Source: Monoplex corrugatus
Taxonomy: Eukaryota > Mollusca > Gastropoda > Littorinimorpha > Ranellidae
DNA length: 64,000 bases
Assembly (NCBI GenBank): GCA_030674185.1
Contig: CM060314.1
Coordinates: forward strand, 24,137,840 to 24,201,839
Reading direction: 5' to 3'
Shown in pieces: positions 16,945 through 29,198 of the stretch; position 1 is the stretch's first letter; each line of letters begins with the position of its first letter. The translations under genes and the position numbers were made by a program. The notes beneath the pieces are model-generated. The model searched no databases. It was not told where the DNA came from and saw only the letters and a program-made list of their open reading frames with translations.

Positions 16945-19900
16945 TCACACAAGTACAACACTCTCCTTGCGCTGAACAAGACAGTAGTCACTTTTTAGAT
17001 CTCCAACAGGCAACAACTCTGTTCCAATTTCAGACTTTTCATTGTTCTCCCCTTTGTTGCTGGAGCCCCCTTTATTACCTGCCTGCAGGTGGAGGAAAGG
17101 CTGTGTGGTACTCAGGCAGTGCAGGGAACTCTCACATACATTCTCCGTCACTGACACATTGTTGGTCATTTCAACACACCACATGACCAGGGGAACAGAG
17201 CTGAGGACACAGCGTACTTCTGATGCTTTCACGGGGAAAGTGAACACATGCTGTGGGTCAACGGAGTGCTGGCGGTAGTGGGACAGCATTTGACGAGCGA
17301 TGATACCCAAAGTGTCGGAAGTAAGTCGCAAGGAGGCACCCAGAAGGGCCATCATTTCCAGAATGCTGTGCAACTTGCCCAAATCCTCCAGTTTTTCATG
17401 CAGCTCTCGTTCTGTGTTGGTGAAGCACTCTAGAGCAGCAGGTGTGGCCAGGCACTGGGATACAAAGATCTGAATATAGTCACGTCTTAGCTTCTCTGCA
17501 CCCATCTCTGCCAAAAACAGGAATGGCTGGATACCTGTAACAAAAAATGTTCCTCTGTATCATGCTGAATTTCTTCAATTTCACATTTTACTTTGTCAAA
17601 TCTGCAGAAAATCTCAATGACCAGCGATTTCCCGTACAAAGCAAACTCTGTGACTTAAGTTCTCCAGGTACAAACATCTTTAGTTCAGAAATCACCATGT
17701 GAACTGGAATCCTGGTTGGTACAGAGATAGAGCTCCCACCTTCCAGTCTGACTGCTTGCTTTTGAATCTGCTTTAAGAAAAGCAATTGTCATCCAATCCA
17801 CCCAGATGTGATCTTGTTCAGTTTTGGGGAAGACAAAAGCAATGTGATAGAATATGGACATCACCTTCATGATACTTACCTGAAAAAGTTTAGATTTCTA
17901 ACATCTAGCCAGCCTACAATCTCAGAGTTATCGAACAATCTTTACCTTTATCTGAGTGCATCAAGCAGCAGTATGTGACCATTAAATATGATTTGCTGTT
18001 GTCTGGCTAGATGAAACAGTGTTAGCAGTTACTCAGTAACTATGTATGTATCAATATTTTGAGTGCAGAGGGCATGGAAGAGATGGCGCAAAAAGACTGT
18101 GGTGAGTGACAGTGGTGGAAACACTGAATCTGATTTCTACGGAGGAAACAGTGCATATAGATATCCTGGGTTCGATATTTCTGCTGATTCAGTGTTATGC
18201 TTGCACGTTAACAGCTGTGAGTTCTGATTCAGATTGTGCAGTGTTATTTAAATGGCCAACTCCAGCTTGGCATCCGATGTTATGCACTGTACATTGTTCT
18301 GGTGGTGCAAGTGCTCATGCAGGCAAGTCTGCTTGCTGCCTCCACTGACCTGGGCTTTGTTATCCCTGTCAATCGTATCATTTGAGGTAGAATTAACAGT
18401 TTGACTACTTCACCATATCACTAGCTTCTTATATTATCAGCAGTGACAGGAAATCAAAAAAATCGCTTTCACTCCCTAATCATATCCACCAGATTCCTGC
18501 AGTTTTTGTAGCTGGCAGACAGGACAAGGAAATGAAAAAATTAAATACAGATTATTTCGATGTGCTCACAGTAATAAAGTACTGCATAATACAAAAATAA
18601 TTCATTTGCTTTATTCAGGATTCTTACCTGTGAGGCTGGGTCTGCTGAAGCGTCCAGTGAAAGACTCACGGACAATCTGAGCAACAGTAGTGTGATTATG
18701 ACGATCCACAAAGGGTCGCAGATGGCCACGCCCTAGAGCATCGAAGACAAGGCGCAGGGAGGAAATAAGGTCATTTGTAGACATGCAGTCCATCATCACC
18801 TGCACAAAAAGTAACAGTCATCCCATAATCCGGAATTCACAGGGGAGTGAGGTGGCAGAGATCCCAACTTTCCTCAAGGCCATTATTCTGAGGGCGGTGC
18901 TCCTCTCCATTCTCTCACTGTTTTACACTCCCCAACCACAAACAAGGTCAGGTACCCATTCACAGCTGTGTGGACTGAGGTTGCATGCAGTCTTTTGTGA
19001 CAAAATTCAAACACAGGTCAGATCAAAAGGTGGCAATCAAACATTTATACCAACCAGGCCAGTATGCACCACTAAAACAAGTAAAGAACAAACACTGAAA
19101 TACAACTGGAAATACCTCAGATTTCAGAGTTTGTTCTGTCTTCACAGTTGCATATTTTACGAGAAAATTTGTTTTGCAGAATATAATATTTAAACTTAAA
19201 GATCAAATGTAACTGTTCATATTCTCCTTCTCTGTTAGTTTGAATCTTTCTTTTACCTCTCTTTCTCAAAAAGTACCCCCTCCCCCACTTACAAATCATC
19301 TACAGAACAGCACTGCATGCCCCCGAAATGAATGGGATAGAATACTGCCCCAACAAGCAGATAGTCCCCACAAGCACATATAAGTTTTTATAGTCCCAAC
19401 ATGCACTTATACACAATACATAGTTTTAACAAACTATGACCAGTATGAGATACCAGAAACACATGAAAACCAAATGAGAACATATTCAATCAACAACTTA
19501 TGACAGATGCAAATTTTCAGCCAAATGACCTTTGTCAAGCATATATATATACAGAAGACAACACAATTCTAAATCAACTAGTCCTTGTCAGCATACCCAA
19601 AAGATAACAGTTTTAAACACACAGAATTCACAAGACTTAGGAAAAAAACATCATCAGATCAGTTAACTTTCCCCTGATGTTTTGGTAAGCTGGTGAAAAT
19701 CTAGATGTAAACTGACAGGGTGAGAGCCAGAGTCCTCCATCTCTTACCATTCCATTTGATTTATACCAGACTTTGTCATGTACTGATGTAGTGATTTACC
19801 TAGTTACTGGCTATTTTACAAGTGCTGATTTATTTTCAAATCATTATTCATCAGAAAAATGACAACATTATACAAAGCAAACTTCTGGGAACTGAAGCTC

Positions 19901-22900
19901 CACTCGTGTAAGTCTATCCACAGGAGTGCTGTCCAATAATCAGTGAATGACAACATTAGATTTATAGACCTGTCTATCACACACCAACTCAAGCTTACAT
20001 TCTGATTTAGCTGTCTTGTATTGAAAATTCAGTTGTTCTTTGAAAAGTGAAAAGTTCGTCACAGTAAATTGAAATCTTTTATTAATTTACTGTTTGCAGA
20101 AAAAATTTCCAAATATTTTACATATATTTCATATAGGCCTACAGAGTTATGGTATATACTATGATTACTGGTTGTTGTATTTTGTGAATATCTGACCTGT
20201 TGTGTTGTTCTTATTTTCATACACGTGTAATGCTAGATTCATTATTGTTGTCTCAAGGAAAGATCTATGAGAACAATATACATGTGTAAATTGTGTTGTG
20301 ATTTCAGTGTATTTACCCAATTGCTTCTCATTCTCTACTGATTATCTTACCTCTCAGAGACTTTCTCACAAAATCAATACATAATGCTACAAGCATATCA
20401 ATGGCACTTCACCCATTTATCATTGTGACGATCTCTGAATGTATACATGTACCCTACCTTGTCGTTTTGCTTCTGATACTACATGTTTACAAATTCCTCT
20501 GTACAGTCAGTCGCTGCTCTTTTTCTGTGTCTGGTCAATACAACTGGAACCAGCCTCCCCTGTCTATTTGTCAGTCACATACAATGTTTTCCTTCAAGTT
20601 TAACTTGAAGACATACCTTTTTGTCCAGGAGTGATTTCCCCTACATGTTCCCCCTTTGGTCCCTCTCCCCACTACCCCAGTGTGTTTTGTCATTGTGAGT
20701 GAATGCTTTTGCGAATGATGAGTGCATGCTTTAATTTCATTTATACATCAAGATTTGGCATTGTATAAATGCAAAGAAATAGAAAACCGACACAAAACGG
20801 ATCCTCTGGGTATGTACAGAAGAACCGAAGAAATTCTTCACAGGAAAAATACATGCACATCGATTGGTTGCATAAAATCGAAAGATGGTATGTTTATCAT
20901 GGAAAAAGACAAAATAATGGATAGATGGGGAGAGTACATTAAAGACCTTTTTGAAGATGACAGAAACGAAAAACACATTGTAAGAAAGAACGTTGAAGGA
21001 TCACCCATAATGAAAGATGAAGTTAGAGCAGCACTGAAAAAGATGAAACCAGGAAAAGCCCCAGGGCCAGACAACATTACTACAGAGATGATTGAAGCCC
21101 TGGAGGAATTTGGTATTGAAAAAATATCAGTCCTCCTAAATGGGATTTATGACAATGGAAAAATCCCCAAAGATATGTCAAAATCAATTTTCACTGCACT
21201 TCCAAAGACAGGGGCTACAGAATGAGAACTCCATCCCACAATCAGCTTAATCATGAGTCATGTAACAAAAATCCTATTAAGAATAATCTGATGACAAGGA
21301 ATAGAATCAAAACAGAAATAGCAGAACAGTAGTGTGGATTTGTGGAAGGGAAAGGAACTATTAATGCCATATAATATATACATCCTAAGAACTATCATAG
21401 AGAGGTCAATCGAGAAGAATAAGGATTTACATTTATGCTTTGTTGATTTTACCAAGACTTTCGACCGGGTAAGACATGATGAAGAATTGATCAACCAACT
21501 AGAAAGACCCAATATTGACGGAAAAGGTCTACGAATAATCAGAAATATGTATTGGGAACAAACAGCTGCAATGAGAATAGAAAATGATATAAGCTCTTTC
21601 CAAAATACAAAACAAAAGAGGAGTCAGACAAGGTTGTGTTTTGTCACCAGATCGTTTTCACTTTACAGCAAAATCATCATGAGAAACCTAGAAGACCCTG
21701 GATTAAAGGTTGGAGGAAAAATTATAACACTTGATAAGCACATGACACCGTGCTAATTGCAGAATATGAAAGGGACCCACAAAACCTTGTGAATATACTA
21801 GAAATAGAAAGCAAAGGTAAGAGGTTAGAACTAAATAGCAAGAAGACTGAAGTCATGATGATCAGTAAAAACATGAAATCCCATCATGCAAAATAATAGC
21901 AAATGGCACAATCTTGAGACAGGTTGATAAGTTTAAATATCTGGGAACAATCATTTCACCAGACGGCAGATGCATATCAGAAATAGCCATCAGAATCGGC
22001 CAAGCCAAAACAGCATTCAAGAAGATGAAAAGTATTCTTAACAACAAATGCCTATCAAGTAACATCAGGAAAAGAGTTCTTGAATGTCATATAGAACTGT
22101 TAATGTTATATGGTTGTGATACGTGGACAGTCAACAAGCAAAGCCAGAACAAGATTGAGGCAGCGGAAATGTGGTTTCTAAGAAGAATGTTGAGAGTTCC
22201 ATGGACAGCAAAGAAAAACGAGTCTTGATGGAGGCACACACAGGAAGATCATTCATAAGATTAGGAAAAGACAGGCAAATTCATAGGCCATTTTATGAGG
22301 AAATGGGAATTGGAGCACCTGGTCATAACAGGAAAGCTGGAAGGACTTGACTGGATCATTTCTCGTGATCACCACAATTCAGCTACTGACAACTGCCTAG
22401 TTCTTTCTACCCGTCTAACTTCAGCCCTTCCATCTGACCACTCTGCAATTCTCTGTTCTCTTGACATTTCTCCTCCTTCCCGTACCATGCGCACAATGAC
22501 TCGACGCAATCTCAAATCTATTGACCTCTCCACATTTTCATCTGATGCCTCCCGCCTCCTTTCGAAAAGTCACATAACCTTGCCGATGAATTCTATACTA
22601 CTCTCCACCATCTTCTGGACACTCATGCTCCAGCCACAACCCGTCTTTTACCTGACCGCCCCCCTATCCCCTGGCTCACTCATGAGATTGCCTGTGCAAA
22701 ACGTGCCCGCCGCAGAGCAGAGCAGAGCGCCGCTGGCGCAAATCCAAACTCACTGTACATAGGCAACTTTTCCAAGCCTCTAAAACAAAAGTATCCACCC
22801 TCATTGCATCTGCAAAAACAAGCTATTTCCAAACCAAAATCCTGAATGCCTCTTCTTCAAAAGAACTCTTTACAACCATGAATCATCTCCTTGGCACATG

Positions 22901-25900
22901 AAAAGATTTACCTCTCCCAACAAAACACACAAATGAAGAACTCCCATCTGTATTCTCCAAGTATTTCACCACCAAAATACAAACTCTTCGTGACAGGCTT
23001 GACAGGACACCCTGTCAACCATGCCCACCTGACCCTTCCTTCTCTGGCACACCTCTTACTACTTTTACCCCAGTCTCACAAGAAGAAATTCTCAACACAA
23101 TCAGATCCATGTCGTTCAAAACCTTCGAACTGGATCCTCTTCCAGGTTCTCTCTACTCTGACTGTCTCCCTACTCTCCTCCCATTTATCACTGACATCAT
23201 CAACACTTCTCTTCAAACTGGAACTGTCCCAGATTCTTTCAAGTCTGCTATTGTTCACCCTCTCCTCAAGAAATACAATTTAGACCCAAATGAACTGAAA
23301 AAATTACCGGCCTATCTCTAATCTTTCTTGTCAAAACTCATTGAAAAAGTTGTCCTCAACCAGCTGAACTCTCACCTGTCTGCCAACAATCTCCTCAATC
23401 CTTTCCAGTCAGCCTACCGCCAGTGCCATAGCACTGAAACTGCCCTGCTACACATTCTCAACAATCTCCTCCTTGCAACTGATACTGGCAAAGTCTCTCT
23501 CCTCACACTCCTTGATCTGTCTGCAGCCTTCGATACCATTGACCATGGTATTCTCCTTTCTAGACTTCATCATACTTTTGGCATCTCTGACATTGCTCTC
23601 TCCTGGTTCACTTCATATCTATCAAACAGAAAACAAACTGTTCTCATTAAGGGCACTTACTCTCAACCTGCATACCTGACCTGTGGTGTTCCACAAGGAT
23701 CTGTCCTTGGCCCTGTTCTTTTCACTCTTTACACCTCCCCAGACCTGCCAACCCTGACTTTAAGTTGGAGTATTTGTCCAGGAAAATGGAGTATTTTTGA
23801 AAATATTGGTGTATTCTGAGTGCGCAGCGCCGAAGGCGCAAGCTAACTAGGGGAGTCCGGGGGCATGCCCCCCCGGAAAATTTTAAAGAATTGGTGCAAA
23901 TCTGTGCAATCTAGAGCATTCTGAGCCCAAAAATTCACTTTCTAATGGTACTTGATTTTTTTATCTTTAATTTTTTTTTTCGTCGTATTTTTTATTAAGT
24001 CGGCGTATTGGTCGTATTTTGAGTAAACTGCGTACTAAATACGCCAAAATCGTATGGTTGGCAGGTCTGCCTCCCCCCTGTCCACCATCACCAACTCCCA
24101 CTCTATAAAACACCACTTCTATGCTGATGACACCCAACTTCTAGACAGTGACACACCAGACAATATACAGCGCCTGTTGACTCGCACCTCTGAGTGTTAC
24201 TCGGACATTAAGAACTGGATGACGTTCAACAAACTTCAGCTTAATGATGACAAGACAAGCTATCCTCATTGGCACCCGTCAGAAACTTTCTCAGCTGCGT
24301 CCTCTTTCTCTCCCATTATGTAACACATCAGTCCCAATTTCTGATTCAGCTAAAAACCTTGGTGTCTGCATTGACTCTACCCTCTCCATGAACAACTTTG
24401 TTTCTCAAACTTCCAGATCTTGCTACTATCACCTCCATCGTATAAGCCTGATCAGGAAGTATCTCTCTGTTGAAACAACTGCAAAACTCGTTCTCTCCTT
24501 CATAATGTCTCGCATTGACTATTGCAATTCACTCCTGTCTGGTCTTCCTGCCTCCACCATTCACATCCTGCAGCGCATTCAAAACAATGCTGCATGCCTT
24601 GTACTAAAAAAGAAAAAAGCTGACCACATATCCATGGGTGAAAGTTGGAAATTTTGATTTGACTGAAAATCTGGCCGGGGTCCAGGGGCAAAGCTCTGCT
24701 GGGGGGACCTGGGGGGGCGAAGCCCCCCGGCCGAAAACGAAAAATCGCATTTTCAAAGCATTTTCGAGGTCTCTCCTTGAACCTGAGAGTAAAATTTTCT
24801 TTGCTATAACACTACCTTGTTTTTAAAGGCAACACTTCCTAAAGTGCATTATTATTCATATAAATCTATTGTGACTAAATTGCACAAACTATTTTCAACA
24901 GTGCTTTTAAGTCTAGCCACAATTAGAGTGTGAAATTTCTGAGTTTGCATGTTATCCATTTGATAAAACATTATTGTATTTTGAAATGAAACATGACAGA
25001 TAAATGAAACCATCAAATTCAAATTCATTATATTTTAATTTACCAACACAATCAGGAGTGTTACATAACACACAAAACATCATGGATCACCATGACCAGA
25101 AATAAGGCTACCTTTTATCTTGTCAACAACCATGAATAAGGCAAACCTAAGTATCTTGACCATCAAATTCAAAGACATTATCAACCATCATCTCGGTACT
25201 GTACCACTATCACAACAAAAGACAGAGGAGAGGCACACAGCAGCGAGCGAACCACGACAATGAATTTCAAGATGGCGACCGGAAACAACCGAGCGGACCG
25301 ATAACTTGGATCGGGTGCAGATCGCGGACCGAAGTTTTGATTTTTTTTTTTTCAGGGAAAAAAAAACAAAAAAAAAACCACCGGGAAAAAAATTGACGGA
25401 TTTTCCGTCAGTCACTCATTTGAATTGATGGATATCCGTCAATCCGTCAGCCAACTTTCACCCATGCATATCTCCTCTCCTGGCACAACTTCACTGGCTC
25501 CCTGTATCAAAGCACATACAGTACAAACTAGACACCATGTACTACGAAAGCCTCAATAACACAGCCCCCGATTACCTGTCAAGCCTACTTGAGATCTATG
25601 TTCCCTCACGTACCCTCCGCTCTGCCTCCGATCCTCTGACTTTTCGCTTTCCACGCACTAAGCTCAATACCTATGGTCCACGAGCCTTCTCCGTTTCTGG
25701 TCCACTTTCCTGGAACAAACTTCCTCTCTCAGTCCGTCAGCAACCTACTTTTGTCTCCTTCAAGTCCGCTCTCAAAACTCACCTTTTCTCCTCTGCATAA
25801 AATCCTGACCTCACTCAATCCCCTCTGCAGCCTGTCTCCACTCGGAGGGGAATCACATTGTAATATATAATTGTATATAGTATGCTCTCTATAATTTTCC

Positions 25901-26623
25901 ATTGCTTTTATTCTTTTTCCCCATTTATAGCCGTGTGCGTGTGCGTGTGTGTCTGTTTTAGCGCTTAGATTTGATTTTATCAAGATTTTGCGCTATATAA
26001 AATATTGTATATTATTATTATTATATTATAAGGAAAGAGAGCACCAGATAGACCCAGGAAAAAAATATTGGACGGACTTGCAGAGGGGCTGAAGACAAAG
26101 AGGGGGAAGATGTGCTTGCGGCAACAAGGGAAAGAAACAGATGCATGGGTGAAAGTGAAAAAATCTCCCAATCCTGAAACCTTAAATTTCCATGTCCTCT
26201 AAATGTTCCCATACCTGAAAACCTGCGTCCATTCCTGAAGCAATGGAAACACTTCGAAACAATCGCCATCTTCTTCTTCTTCTAGCCAGAGCCATCGCCA
26301 CTTGTTTTTTACTGATTTGTCTATTGCAGAAACATCTGCATTAACAGGCACGTCCTTCATTGTTGCTATCGCATGTGTTAGGCCCAAATTTGCTGTCGAT
26401 ACAAATCTTCGCTCGCAAACTTTTTTTTCCCCCGGTTTAGACTCGGAATGCGCATGAGCAAGAATGAAAAGGAAGGAAGTAACTTTAAACCCTTTCTGTG
26501 TTGCCAAGCACCAGTGAAGAATCGCCGTTCGATACAAACGAAGACTAATGGAAAAATAATATAGATAATTGAATTATGCAGATAAGCAAGCTGACAGTGT
26601 GAAAGACTCTCTCTCTCTCGTTG

Positions 26624-26656
<33 letters not shown>

Positions 26657-29198
26657 ATTGGCATTTTCCTGAAGTCAAGTTTGCCATTCCGGAAAAGAAC
26701 TTTTGTCAATCGGTTCATTCCGGAACACTCCGGAACTACTTTCACCCATGCAGATGGAAGGCCATGATCACCAACGCCATGTGGCAAGGCACTTGATGAT
26801 GATGAAATATTATCATTTATTATCATTGTGCATGCTGCAATTTCCAAATCTGGACTAGTAAAAGAGTACTGAATAAGTGAATTGACTTGAACTGAATTAT
26901 GATCAACAGCCATGGAGTATGTACCATAAGCATACGCATTTAAAATTAGTGTTTATTCAAAATCAATGTACCTTCCATAATCGATCAGTAAAGTCATAAT
27001 CCTTGCGTTCTGGAATGCTGAAAGATTTGAGGGCAGTGGTAAAGGTCCATGCCTCGGCTTCCCCTTCTCCCTGTGCAGCTAGACCTCTCAGGGTACCTTC
27101 CTCTTGAAGAATCTGGATGAGGTTCTTCACTGATGTGATGAATGGCACAGTGAGTTTTTCATCTGATAAGGGCACCCACTCCATTTGTCCTGTGGTGAGA
27201 GCAGTGATAATCCTCTCCAGGCACTGCAGCTCTTGGAAGACATTCATACAACTCTGCATATTTCCTGAAAAGGAAAAAAAAAAAGTTTTACAAATGAATT
27301 TGTCTACTCTAATGAATTTCAAAAACAAAAAGTTCAAGGACAATGAATTTTGATCCAGTGGCACTAGGTGACATTAATTTTATAACTGCTGCATTGTTTG
27401 ACACATATTTCATAATTTACTTCAATACTTGCTTGGTACTTTATACACTTTACATACATATAGTGATGATATACTGAATAAAAGAACAGACTATACACCC
27501 AATCACATCCCATCTAGTAAGTAAAGGGTACAGATCCCCCCCCCCCCCCCCCCCAACTCCCAGGTCAACATACGTGCAGACGTTTTAGTGCTTAAACATT
27601 CTTTTACGTGTTAAAGATTATGTAAGTCATGTTCATGTCTGTTAGGTAATGGGGGTATGAACTATCCATCATACATGACCATACAAAAATTAAAATATGG
27701 AATACCAAACAGAAGTTTTCTAGATCTACTAAGTACTATGTCCTATGTACAAAACAATTACAGGCCACTGCATGTTTTCGTGGGCTGTTTAATTTGGTTA
27801 TTCACACATAAAGCAAAGTTTGTGTCTATGAAGGCTCAACTATTTATCAGCATATTCTGAATTCACTATCACTTTCAAGTTTCATGAGAATTTCTCAAAC
27901 ATGATTTTACAGGGATGCAATTATTCTTATTAGCTTGGATACATTCTCGTTAAAATGCATTCATCAAGATCTGCATCAAACCCATGGAAGGCTTTTATTG
28001 TTTTAAAAAGTGTGTGTGCGCATGCGTGTTACGTATGAGGCCATTGTGTCTTTCACTCTTTGCTCCTGGTAAGTGGTATGCAGACAGAATTTAAGAGAAG
28101 GAAGGGGGTACAGAGACAGAGAATAACAATGCCACTCAAGTGTGCACATGTGCATAGACTAGCAAGCCTAGAAGACAACTGATGCAATGTCATCTTATCT
28201 TTAAGTAATTGTACAGATATTTTGTCCTCTTTGCATACTTGTGTTATGGCAGACCCTATAGGTTTGTATTCAACTGAGAGAGAAGGAAAAAATGTACCAG
28301 ACTTGACAGATGCTTTTACAGCAGTACGAGCCTCCAAAGGCGGGGTTTCAAGGAGACGATTTGCCTCTTTCCACTTGATCTCAACAGCAACAGTACCCCA
28401 TGGCTTCTTTCCGTCTGCATTTACTTGATAAACTGCCTGGCATGCTTGTGACGATCCCCCACCCATGTTCACCTTTCTGTTCCAAGTATCAGGACTTCCC
28501 TTTTCATCCACTGTTAGCATTACTGTTTTGAACCCGGTAGCAGTGTGTTTTTCTTTTGGAACTTGAAATTTTTTAACTCCCAACAGGGCTGTGGTTTGTA
28601 AATCTCTTCCATCACAGAGAACAAGAAGAGGTGGCAGATCTGGAGCATCAATGACATTGTATGCTGATATTATCTTTCTGGCTACATTCAATGGTATCCC
28701 AAGATGTTTTGGTCTTGGTTTCTTTGTCTCAGTTGAAATCTGGCTGGAGTCTAAGTTTAATGAACTGAGTGATTCATCATCTGTTGGAATACTGCACTTG
28801 AGAGGTGACCCCCACACATCTGATGCATCCTTGGAATTAATTCTCATCATCTGCAAGGAAGAAATAACCCCACTGCTCTTTACACTAGCAGGAGTGGATT
28901 CAGGTTTTAGAATGTCATCTGAAAGTGAAACTGAGGCCTTTCTTCTTTTACTGACAAGAATAACTGGCTGACAGGTAAAATCTGGACTAAGAAATCTTGA
29001 GATTGGGAGTTCACTGTTATTCATTTCGTATGCCAAGTTGTTTGGTTGTGCAAGAACAGCAGACGTCAAATCCAGATGTTGACCAACCCGGTTTGAATTA
29101 TTCAATTCAAACACCATGTCCCCACATTCGGTTTTAGTCTCCCGTTCGGTGAATTCTTTGAGAACGCCCGTTATTTCCTTTACACTAACTACAGCCAT
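16945..29198 (-). CDS. ZWILCH: Protein zwilch homolog (RZZ kinetochore complex)
   Basis: Four coding exons: 29198-28298, 27264-26972, 18799-18628 and 17534-16945, with phases 1, 0 and 1 matching at each junction. They give 651 residues (human 591). Zwilch binds ROD and ZW10 in the RZZ complex, which recruits dynein and Mad1-Mad2 to unattached kinetochores. Recognisable stretches are LPPLLVLCDGRDLQ (188-201), VAVEIKWKEANRLLETPPL (270-288), then MNVFQELQCLERI and GQMEW in exon 2, DFTDRLWK at its end, GRGHLRPFV in exon 3, and EKLRRDYIQIF plus DPQHVFTFPVKASEVR in exon 4. These follow the order and spacing of human ZWILCH. Met at 29198 is chosen for its AAAAATGG context; an in-frame Met at 29219 would add seven residues. 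The first splice has a second frame-compatible solution (donor after 28239, acceptor before 27253) that adds 16 residues. Intron 2 (8.2 kb) is stuffed with nested transposons on the opposite strand. Confidence 0.93.
18385..18545. mobile_element. Degenerate palindromic TTAA-type element
   Basis: AATTAACAGTTTGACTACTTC, TTTCACTCCCTAATCATATC and CAGATTCCTGCAG resemble the family arms, with many substitutions. It lies near ZWILCH exon 3. Confidence 0.4.
18800..20499. other. ZWILCH intron 2, left part, nothing recognised
   Basis: Ordinary AT-rich intron with short open frames. No repeat found before the LINE fragment at 20500. Confidence 0.5.
20500..20775 (+). mobile_element. L2/CR1-type LINE 3' terminal fragment
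   Basis: FSVSGQYNWNQPPLSICQSH and FKFNLKTYLFVQE-stop correspond to the C-terminus AFSVSGPLSWNKLPLSVRQQ / FKSALKTHLF of the L2-type element at 25670-25800. A 3' UTR ending TTGGCATTGTATAAATGC follows. Directly abuts the next LINE. Confidence 0.65.
23740..24069. mobile_element. 330-bp non-autonomous DNA element A, 6-bp target duplication
   Basis: Perfect 14-bp terminal inverted repeats CAGACCTGCCAACC / GGTTGGCAGGTCTG, flanked by CCTCCC at 23734-23739 and 24070-24075. The sister LINE copy at about 63522-63535 has the uninterrupted site, so insertion and duplication are proven inside the window. The interior has a GC-rich hairpin (GTCCGGGGGCATGCCCCCCC) and T-rich arms with GTCGTATT repeats. There is no coding capacity. 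Confidence 0.9.
24633..25466. mobile_element. 834-bp non-autonomous DNA element B1, 6-bp target duplication
   Basis: Perfect 16-bp terminal inverted repeats CATGGGTGAAAGTTGG, flanked by CATATC at 24627-24632 and 25467-25472. Removing it restores the LINE frame (KKKADHIS then PLLAQLHWLPV). The interior has a GC-rich palindromic patch (GGGGGGCGAAGCCCCCCGGC, near 24712) and a promoter-like stretch with AAGATGGCGACCGGAAAC near 25268. No transposase frame. Confidence 0.9.
26144..26750. mobile_element. 607-bp non-autonomous DNA element B2, 6-bp target duplication
   Basis: Perfect 13-bp terminal inverted repeats CATGGGTGAAAGT, flanked by CAGATG at 26138-26143 and 26751-26756. It splits the 3' end of the outer LINE. 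The interior is unlike B1: a long T-run near 26626-26654, subterminal TTCCGGAA-type sequences (TTCCGGAACACTCCGGAACT) and no GC patch. Confidence 0.88.

Larger units (their letters stand above)
22346..26029 (+). mobile_element. L2/CR1-type LINE nested in the 20776-26800 LINE
   Basis: The flanking target duplication AAGGA lies at 22341-22345 and 26030-26034. The coding part starts at the end of the endonuclease domain (ALPSDHSAILCSLDISPP) and continues through the RT: ELDPLPGSLYSDCLPTLLPF, SAYRQCHSTETALLHILNN, LLDLSAAFDTIDHGILLSRL, LTCGVPQGSVLGPVLFTLYT and FYADDTQL. The C-terminus is FKSALKTHLFSSA-stop at 25798. The 3' UTR ends GCGCTATATAAAATATTG plus (ATT)n. A lost CTCT and extra A near 23296-23325 break the frame, and two DNA elements are inserted at 23740 and 24633. 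Confidence 0.9.
20776..26800 (+). mobile_element. LINE with (TGA)n tail, split by nested insertions
   Basis: Parts 20776-22345, 26030-26143 and 26751-26800 join into one 5'-truncated non-LTR element. Reverse-transcriptase blocks include MKPGKAPGPDNITTEMIEAL (21040-21100), LCFVDFTKTFDRVRHDEEL (21435-21490) and FKYLGTIISPDGRCISE (21930-21980). It ends GGCACTTGATGATGATG. The A/YADD box region near 21745 is disrupted, and several stops and frameshifts mark it as dead. It lies in ZWILCH intron 2, antisense to the gene. The clade is left open (RTE-like features, but with a long C-terminal part). Confidence 0.85.

Noticed and set aside
20722..22228. Host genes encoding reverse-transcriptase-like proteins
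   Set aside because: Broken LINE copies with simple-repeat tails and multiple paralogues in the window; the same applies to 23328-25800.
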